From Coprinellus micaceus (lineage: Eukaryota > Basidiomycota > Agaricomycetes > Agaricales > Psathyrellaceae), in NCBI GenBank assembly GCA_951394405.1, contig OX596342.1, positions 2,294,001-2,358,000 on the forward strand: DNA of 64,000 bases. The letters are read 5' to 3'. Numbering within the stretch: the first letter of the stretch is position 1; the number at the start of each line of letters is the position of its first letter. Made by a program: the position numbers and the translations under genes. This document shows, piece by piece, positions 56,336-64,000 of this stretch. Below the pieces are notes generated by a model. The model saw nothing but the letters and a program-made list of their open reading frames with translations, was not told the origin of the DNA and searched no databases.

Positions 56336-58004
56336 AGGGATAATTCTATTTGGAAACCCCGTCTGCGCCGATAGACCCGGGTTTATTTGGAAACCCTCGA
56401 CGATTTTTGATATCCCGAGGGGGTTCATGCCCGGTTGATGGTCAGCGCCGAACGGCGATGGTGGTGTGATGCGCTCACCGCGCGCCCGGCGAGGCGGGCA
56501 TGGATCCAAGCCAACCGAGTTCCTATCACGGCTCGTGCGCGCAGATGGGCGCTTATATATGAATGCCCACTGTGGCTAGAGATTCACATGGCGTAGTAAG
56601 TAGTTGGTCCTGTCAAGTGTGTCTCCCTCTAGCCAGAAAGGAGGAATAAGAGATTATTTGTACCGAGGGGGGGTAGTTGTCAAGTAATTTGGATGATCAG
56701 CCTCGTAAACCTCGAGCTTGCATGAGAATACAAAATTTGACGCATTTCTGCTATGCCTTAGGAAACCCCCCAAGTGCGCTGTGAAAAGGTTTGGAGGCCG
56801 TTGGACGTTGACTAGGTGGTCCACATTTGGTGGCACCAACTGCGATGCAAACTTGGTGTCAAACAAGCCAATCGATATTTTTCGATAGTCGTTTGTCAAA
56901 CGCTTGGATGACAAAGTAAGATAAATTAGTCTGCTATACACAGTAGGGCCCTTGAGAACCCGGAGCGAATGCAGTCACTGATGATGTGCATATGGTTGGG
57001 ACAATCGGCGAAGCTCTGGCTGCTCGGCTTATACGGTGCCAGGTCCACCGCCATTGCTGTGGCTCGCGTCTTCATGACCCTACTGCCCGCAAACCAGATT
57101 TCCCTTGCCTGTCAATAAGGGATCCTTTTACCCTTAGTGACCATATACTGGCCTCATCTTCCCCCTAATGACACTCAGATGCAGGTACATAGACCTTTGG
57201 CGAGTTCAAGTTGCACACGGCGATGGGTCATGGCATTAGATTGTGACCGGCTCGCGTCTTCTCTGGAAGGCGATGGGAGACGAGCCCAAGTCTCGTGCAG
57301 GGAATTGGGCTGAATGTCTGCAGCTGGTCATATTAAAGTTGAGGTACTAAAGTGGACTTTCGGAGAGGGGAGGTAGGTACGTCCCGACTCCCGGCAAGCC
57401 GAGTGGAAAAGGTTAGGTAATGCGCACTCCCGAAGGCCTCACACAATCGGAAATTGTAGTTGCGAGGAGTCATCAGGGAACTCGGGAGACTAATTCCCGC
57501 ATGACAACTCTATATGCATCACTCGTACGCGTCGTATTAGTACACGCTTTTCACAGAATAGCGATTGAAATGGGGGAACACAGAATTGAATGGCACACCT
57601 GGACCAACCTTGCTCAAGGCGAAGGTATATTCATGACTTCCGACTTACAGGCCATTTCGGACACCTCATTTAAATTCCAGAGGTCAATGCATGTAGCACA
57701 AAAAATTAATGAACAAGCGGGGCAACCAAGAGTTCGGAATCCGAGTCCAGATATTTGGTCTGTTAGCTTGTGCATTCAATACGCCCCTTGCATTCACCCG
57801 TGCACAGATCCCTCTTACAGACAGTCCCGCATTGGCACACAGTGGCGACCCCAAGGCGACCCGGATTGCTCGAGTCGGGCAGGGCGCGCTCTCCGGCCGC
57901 GATCGGTGATGCGCCTCAGGAGAACAGCCGTGATCACTCCGGACGCAGACAGGGTTTCCAAGCAAGAAACCCCGCAGACGGGGTTTCCAAATAGAATTAT
58001 CCCT
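56336..58004. mobile_element. 1669-bp inverted-repeat element without a recognisable transposase
   Basis: The ends are 32-bp perfect inverted repeats, beginning AGGGATAATTCTATTTGG at 56336 and mirrored at 58004. They are flanked by a 5-bp duplication ACGAT (56331-56335 and 58005-58009). A TTGGAAACCC core recurs just inside both ends (near 56386 and 57953-57962). A reading with TA as the duplication (Tc1/mariner style) is possible, but 5 bp explains the flanks better. The interior has a 227-codon ORF (57420-58103) that crosses the right end and shows no domain, so the element is probably non-autonomous. Confidence 0.75.
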
Positions 58005-58009
58005 ACGAT

Positions 58010-58541
58010 AGGACATAAACATGACAGAGCGGAGATGCCAACATCGTTTCTGGGTACGACAATTAAAATATGCGGGAGGGTAATCTGTTCAGTGCATGCA
58101 TAACAGATGAACGGAAGCTGCCAAAAGTAGTAGTGTACGGGGCCAGAACCAGCCAGTGAAGGTTGTGGGAGGAAGGATCGAAAGCGTCTATTTACACGAG
58201 GCGAAAGGGGGTTCGTTCAGGGCGCCGCCCTAGGGAAGGAAGGAATGAATGGCCGGTCCGCTCAGGAAACGACATGGTGGGATAACTCTGGATGATGATG
58301 GTATTGTGCTGTTAGGATGGTATACGCCCGTAATAAAACCAAGTTTCTCTAAGATCAACGCCGGGTCCTCCTCTACCCTCAGTCTTTTCTATTTACCCAT
58401 ATTGAAGAAAGAAGTTGGACCCTTCTCCGTCGACAACTGCGACACGTTGTCGTCGCTGCCCCCATCCGTCGTTGCGCGCATTCCCTGTGGCGGTAGGAGA
58501 GTCTATTAGGGCGCGGCCAAAGCAGTCGGTGGGGAGAGGGC
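58010..58541. other. Intergenic, 3' side of the DUF6534 gene
   Basis: No gene or repeat recognised. Confidence 0.4.
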
Positions 58542-60067
58542 TCATACCAGTGGCGTTTTGCGCGCTTCGTTCCTGTCGTCCATCGCGGTCTTCGTGGTCT
58601 CGATTCGAATGGTGATATCCTGCGGTACCCGGCCCTTAGATCCGGCCCCCGAGGTGTGACCGCTCCTAGCTCCGGGTAGGGACATCATCACACCTCCTCC
58701 GCTACTTGAGACCTCGGTGTTGGCGGCGCTCGAGATCGTCTTCCTAGCATTCAACGTCGCAAGGAAGGAGTTCGTGTAGACTGGAGGTTCGGGTCGTCGT
58801 GGTTAGAATGGTATTGGGGCGGGCACACGAAGACCAGGATACTCACAGCGACCGATGCAGAAGTAGAATGTGGCGTAGATAAGCGTGCGCGGCGATGCGA
58901 CGAGCTGGGGAATGTATGAGCATACGAGAAACGTTCATCCATGACAGCGGCGTACAGATGTCAGAGAGGCAATCGCACAGAGCGACGTGAGCATGCCAGT
59001 GTTAACGACAAAGATCATAAGCCTGGTGACGATCGTGTCCGTCCTAGCGAAGAGGTTATGAGCCGGTGTGCAGAGGGGTTCTCGTAGCGATAACATACCT
59101 TTGGAATCCAGTTCGCGATCGGTGAAGCAGCCAGCACATGCTAACAGCGATGAAAATATCGACTGTTGTCGACAGCGCGTTAATTGTGATCGTCAGGCCG
59201 TTGATCGTGAGGAGGTCGGTATACGTCTCGAAGCCCATACTGGAATGGAGAGACCATGTTAGCAATTCCGATGAAGGAGGCGAAAGTAAGCAACATACGA
59301 TATGATAACCCATGCTACGCCACTCCCTGCTTCGGCGAAGATAAATACGAGGATAGTGACGGTGAGCACCCAATTGCGCTTGCTCACTGGGCAAGACGTG
59401 AGCCTTGGACTTGGATAGGAATTGAGGGAACAACTTACGAGTCCACACCCGGAACGCGTAGAAGGCCTGGACGATACCAGCGTTTATGCCCTATACATGT
59501 GGATGAATGATGAGCCTCTCGAGTGATGACATCGAGGCTAAGACGAACGCACGGTAAGAAGTGCTTCCATCTATAAATTGTGAAATGATTAGTGGGAGTG
59601 ACCAAGACCCGAGGGATTATAGCACCTACGAGGACGGACCATACGAGGCGCTTGAGTGCGTTCTCGTCACCGAAGTTGGATACAAGGTAGTGGTACACTG
59701 ACGGCGTGTCAGTGATTCAGTCAGGGATGCCGGCGACAAGGTTACTTACTTGAATGACTAACGAAGCAAAGATGAATCGCGTCGAACAAAATCGCCGTCC
59801 CCACCATCGACTTCAGCAACCAATGATCATTGCGATAACCTAGGACCCGTGATGAGTGCAAAGTTAATGACATCAGGGGGATGCACTGACTAGTGAAGTA
59901 GAAGAACGCCTGAAGCAAACAAATGCCATGTAGCACCGCGCTAACGAGCACACCAATGAACATGGCACCCATCCTACGCGCCCTTCACGTTAAGCGAGCC
60001 GGTAAATTAAAAATGGGTTGACTGACGTGTTGTCGAGGGCCACTCCATAATCCAAAGTTGCAGGCAT
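58542..60067 (-). CDS. DUF6534 seven-helix membrane protein, 321 aa, eleven exons
   Basis: Exons run 60067-60027, 59973-59891, 59839-59750, 59697-59630, 59570-59553, 59490-59439, 59386-59299, 59239-59099, 59043-58956, 58904-58847 and 58780-58542. All are GT-AG with consistent phase. The product has seven hydrophobic segments (GVLVSAVLHGICLLQAFFYF, MVGTAILFDAIHLCFV, LVWSVLMEALLTGI, VLTVTILVFIFAEAG, TVDIFIAVSMCWLL, MIFVVNTGMLTSLCAIA, TLIYATFYFCIG). DUF6534 signatures are SMYHYLVSNFGD, HRSRTGFQRTDTIV and NSFLATLNARK. This family is greatly expanded in Agaricomycetes; its function is unknown, and a receptor- or transporter-like role is only speculation. The cytoplasmic tail is Ser/Gly/Thr-rich. 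Exon 5 is 18 nt. Confidence 0.87.
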
Positions 60068-61793
60068 TGTTCAAGGTCGTTCGAGGTGGGAGAAGGCCGA
60101 GCCGGGAGGAGACCCCAAATAAAAGGGAGGGGGAGGTAAGGAGAGGGTGGGGCGGGAAGAAACAAGGATCGACGGTGGGGCTAAAAAAGGAGTGTTGGGT
60201 CGAAGTCCGTCCATTGCTTTTACGACGCTAGACAACAGAGCGCCCCCGGAGCAAACGCCAAAAGGGTGCAAATGTGTGTCAGCGGGAAATACTTCCGAGC
60301 CTGCTGTTAGGATTTGTTATTTCCTGCGCGTCTAGAATTGATCAAATGTTTTTCACCATTCAATTCTTCGCCACGTACCGTAAGGAACGGCATGGCGCAT
60401 CTAATCTACCCCAAAGCCAGGAGGAGACGCCCACTCGACCACCAGAAGATCCACACAGAAATCGCCTTCCTTCTCTGAGCTTTCGAAGACCTCCACTACA
60501 CCCGATTTGATCTCAATTTAAGCGATTGGCAAGAACCCCAGTGCCATCATATCAGACAAGGGTAGGCACTGAGACCACCTGGAAGGCTTTGGCCGCTTCT
60601 GCGCCTGCCTGCGTTGAGAAAAGAAGGCTAGAATGGTGAAAGCACCATCGTTGTCAATCGGGGGTGTATTCGAAAATTATACGCACTCACCGACCTGCAC
60701 ATCTTCGCATCTTTGGTCCCAACATTGGAACAATCGGGAGTTGCGGCCTGTCGCGACGGCAAACCCCGATCACCTCCCCCGCCTTTCGGCTTTCCCAAGA
60801 CGGAACCGAATGTTCTTGAATGTTGACGTCTATCAGCAACCTAGTCCAAAAAAAGCCTGTGCGGTTTCACGCATTTTGGCATTCCTCCAAGCACGATGCA
60901 GGGTTGCGAAAGGTTGCGAACCGGTCTCGAGTGGGCTTCTGGGCGCCCTTGTCGTCGTTCCTGGAGCTCTTTGCACTATGGGGGCCAAGTGGTGCGTCAG
61001 CCGATACCCAGATACGCCTGGTACTGCCCAGCCTTTGTACAGTTAGCTGAACCTATCCCCTCGGGTTAGGCCCCCGGGCTGCAACGTTAGCACGGTCAGC
61101 ATGGCAATATTTTGAGGGTTGCATCATGGAGCATCAACGAGGGATTTGGGGGCCACTTTCAGGATCATGCGGGCATCTGTGCACACGCACTTCTCGTCAC
61201 CCCTCCGCCACTCGTGTCGAAAAGCTCAAAACCATTCATAGCGGGATGAAGTAAAGCGGCTAGATAAGATATTCGAGTAAGCCAGCTATACATTCATCAT
61301 CAGACAGGCGCTCACCTTGAGAAGCTTGAGAGAGCCCGCACTTCAGATATCAGAACGATGTGGCGGTTATGCCACCTCGACCCTGCACACAAAACATTGC
61401 AACAACCCAGCAGTATCTTTTTTCATCTCCAGCTGAGCGCTGGGCCTTCGGCCACCGAACTCTTGCCGGGCGGCCCATGCGACGGCTTTCGCACCTGCAA
61501 GGACGCAGACGCTCCACAGCTCTGACCCAGCGCTTTTGACTTGTGACGGCAAAATCCACAACATGGGATTGGCCATATGGAGTGGATGCAACTGGGTGCG
61601 ATAGGGTGCGATCGTCCCAAACAGGCCTGGGTGCCCACTGCATCATATTCTGCCCCTGGAAAATCCAAAGAAACGAGGCATCATCATTCAAAGGGCCTCT
61701 GTTCCGGCAACGTCTAGCACACACCTTGCTCCCTTTCAACCACCCTCCGACTCCCCCGCATCCCTCTTCGCCACTCTCTCTCCGAGCCCGACA
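60068..61793. other. Intergenic, no gene recognised (about 1.7 kb)
   Basis: Divergent promoter region between DUF6534 and the P450. A minus-strand CCCTTTTATTTGG box near 60114-60126 is a possible TATA element for DUF6534. The last 60 bp before the P450 are strongly pyrimidine-rich. Confidence 0.4.
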
Positions 61794-63865
61794 ATGCTGA
61801 GGAGTCTCAACGTCCTCGATATTTGCGCCCTCAGTCTTGGAGCGTACCTGTTGAAGGTATACCTCAACAGCCGTCCGGACGCGTCGAAGCCTTTGCCTCC
61901 AGGCCCGAAAGGCGCTCCAGTTATTGGCGTACGTCGCCGTACCCTCGTTCCGCGTCTTTTCCTAATCGATCGCCTTTCTTGCCCATAGAATGTCGCGGAC
62001 ATGCCCAAGGAGAAGGAGTGGCTCACGTTTGCAGAGTGGGGACGCAAATTCGGTGCGTACCTCCTAACCTATCCAGCCTTGTCGTTTTCGTTCCTAACTC
62101 TTTGGCATTAACCAGGCGGTATTTGCGCCGTGAGCTTGCTTGGTCGACCCATGATCATCCTCAATACCATCGACGCCCTGGAGGAATTCGACAAGAAGAG
62201 CGCAATCTACTCGGAGCGTCCGCGGTTGGAGATGGGAGGCGAGCTGGTTGGGTATTCCGATACGCTGGTCCTCATGCCCTATGGTCCTCGTTTCCGCAAT
62301 TACAGGAAAGGCTTCGCCCGCTATATCGGGAATGGTGTCGTCCAGGACCGTCACCCTCTTCTCATCGAAAAGACTCGGACTTTCTTGAAGCACGTCCTGA
62401 AGAACCCCGAAGACCTCATGCCCCATCTCAGGAAGTGAGTTGCTCGCTTCCCCTTCCCCCTGAACGCCAGCTTATCACCTTGCCTTGTAGGTTGACTGGT
62501 GGAATTATTCTGAAGATCGCGTATGGGTATGAGGTCCAGTGGGAGGGGTCAGACCCCTATATTGACTTGATTGAGGGCGCCAACGAGAACTTCAACAAGG
62601 CCACGGTTCCTGGTGCTTTCATGGTTGATCTCCTTCCGTCTCTCAAGAATCTTCCTTCTTGGGTCCCCGGGACCGGCTTCCTCGAATTGGCGAAGAAGTG
62701 GAAGAAGGATACCGATTCCATGGTCGAAGTTCCATTCGCTTTCACGAAACAGCAAATGGTAAGCAACGGCCCGCGTTGAATAGCCCGTTGGAGGCGTCTA
62801 ACCGATACTTTGCAGGCCGGTGGTGCCGCTCCCCCGTCCTTCGTTTCGACTAGCATCGAGCAGCAGGATGAATTGGCTGGATCCGAACGGGACGACATTA
62901 AGTTCGTTGCTGCATCTCTGTATGGAGGTACGGAAAGTCTCACCTCTTCGTCTACACCCAAATCTCACACCTTCTTGTCAAGGTGGTGCGGATACCACCG
63001 TCTCGGCGCAATATGCATTCTTCTTGGCCATGGTCTTGTATCCTGGTGGGTCTCTCCCGAATCGTTGTCTCTCGATCTTGAAACGAATCGAACCGTAGAT
63101 GTCCAGCGGAAGATCAAGGACGAGATCGAAACCGTCGTTGGAAGCGATAGGCTCCCCAACCACGATGATAGGCCCAACATGCCGTACACGAATGCTGTAA
63201 TCTCCGAAATCCTTCGCTGGAACTCTGTTGCGCCTAGTGGTAAGCATTTAGGGCTCCGTTTCGTATGATTGAGCAACATGCCGACCCGTTTCTCCAACAA
63301 CCCTTTAGGTGTACCCCATGTTGCGATTGAAGACGGATTTGTCGGAGGCTACTTCATCCCCAAGGATAGTATGATCCTGGCGAATCTCTGGTGAGTTGAA
63401 ACACCCAAGCTGATGGTACGAACTCGGGCGCTTACTGAACATTCTTAGGGGTATCCTCCACGACCCCAACGTCTGGCCCGAGCCTTTCACCTTCGACCCC
63501 GAGCGCTTTATCCGCGGTCCCGGGAAGGAAGTCCAGCGTGACCCCCGCGGCGCCTGCTTCGGTTTCGGCCGTCGCGTCTGCCCTGGCATGTACCTCGCCG
63601 AAGCCTCCCTCTTCTCCACCGTCACTCTGTCCATGGCCGTCTTCGACGTCACCAACGCCCTCGATGAGAGCGGTGCCCCTATCGTCCCTGTTCACGAAAA
63701 CACTTCTGGAACTATCAGGTCAGTACCCGCGTCATTCATCCCCCCATCTTGCCGCATCGCACCCGTGCTCAATGACCCTCTTTTCGCAGTTACCCCAAAC
63801 CATTCAAGTGCTCGATTAAGCCTCGTTCCGCCAAGGCCGTTTCTCTTATCACGGAACAGGCATAA
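61794..63865 (+). CDS. Cytochrome P450 monooxygenase, 509 aa, ten exons
   Basis: Exons are 61794-61928, 61989-62052, 62116-62434, 62491-62758, 62816-62927, 62983-63045, 63099-63239, 63309-63390, 63449-63718 and 63790-63865, all in phase. An N-terminal membrane anchor (LDICALSLGAYLLKVYL) is followed by the proline hinge LPPGPKGAPVIG. The I-helix oxygen motif is GGADTTVSA, the K-helix is EILRW with ExxR, the PERF segment is FDPERFIRGPG, and the haem loop is CFGFGRRVCPGMYLAE with its cysteine ligand. All essential residues are present, so this is an intact ER-anchored P450 of the type that oxidises diverse secondary metabolites and xenobiotics in agarics (similar in plan to O-methylsterigmatocystin oxidoreductase-like CYPs). 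The substrate is unknown. The window ends 135 bp downstream. Confidence 0.95.
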
Positions 63866-64000
63866 ATGCCCCGCTCTGCCAAACATTTTGTTAAGGTACC
63901 GCCTGCAATATTTCTGTCATTTTCGTTCTTTTTTTTCGAGCCCAGAGGTCCACGGATTCACGCATCCTATCCACTCCTTAATCTATCCTATGCCACCCCA
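63866..64000. other. 3' flank of the P450 gene
   Basis: Includes a T-run at about 63929-63938. No further gene starts before the window ends. Confidence 0.4.

Noticed and set aside
57420..58103. 227-codon ORF within and across the right end of the 1.67-kb element
   Set aside because: It crosses the element boundary and shows no transposase motif, so it is probably a chance frame.
36609..63865. Secondary-metabolite gene cluster (FAD monooxygenase, TauD, ALDH, P450)
   Set aside because: There is no backbone synthase, and the oxidoreductases are separated by XPF, a mitochondrial helicase and membrane-protein genes, so clustering is not supported.
1..64000. CRISPR arrays, rRNA operons and bacterial-type operons
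   Set aside because: Spliceosomal introns and eukaryotic families dominate; no spaced direct repeats or rRNA-like sequence was seen.

Overview
This window looks like chromosomal DNA of a mushroom-forming basidiomycete (Agaricomycetes). The reasons are dense spliceosomal introns of about 45-65 nt, families that are typical of or expanded in that class (DUF6593, DUF6534, F-box-like proteins with a leading coiled coil, KDZ transposases) and clear fungal housekeeping genes. Exon models were built by hand from splice signals, reading phase and family resemblance. No database search was run.

Layout. 1-4015 is the 3' part of a Ty3/gypsy chromovirus: pol with one in-frame stop, a separate downstream zinc-knuckle ORF, then the 3' LTR. 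It appears to have landed in an unidentified reading frame (4018-4500). 5537-17585 holds small host genes: a DUF6593 protein, a 76-residue Tom6-like protein, the histone chaperone NAP1, a peroxisomal 2,4-dienoyl-CoA reductase-like SDR and an HMG-box regulator. 19747-28006 is an 8260-bp KDZ DNA transposon with ~410-bp terminal inverted repeats and a perfect 8-bp target duplication. It carries three co-oriented, apparently open genes: the transposase, an RNase H1-N-domain protein and an HMG-like protein.

28603-33089 has a uridine phosphorylase and an F-box protein whose tail contains an RPA70N-like region. 36609-51732 carries a FAD monooxygenase, two paralogous membrane proteins in inverted orientation around XPF/Rad1 and a TauD-type dioxygenase, then a 15-exon aldehyde dehydrogenase. 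A 637-bp non-autonomous element sits about 105 bp upstream of the aldehyde dehydrogenase start codon. 53132-63865 has a mitochondrial Mrh4-like helicase, a 1.67-kb inverted-repeat element, a DUF6534 membrane protein and a cytochrome P450.

How the genes relate. No operon-like logic applies. The oxidoreductases (SDR, FAD monooxygenase, TauD, ALDH, P450) are scattered among repair, RNA and membrane genes and do not form a convincing biosynthetic cluster. The strongest unit for follow-up is the KDZ element with its two companion genes. After it come the gypsy element's extra ORF, the F-box/RPA70N reading frame, the inverted membrane-protein pair with 4-nt first exons, and the element in the aldehyde dehydrogenase promoter. 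Long stretches (10.4-13.5, 17.6-19.7 and 33.1-36.6 kb) have no gene I can support.
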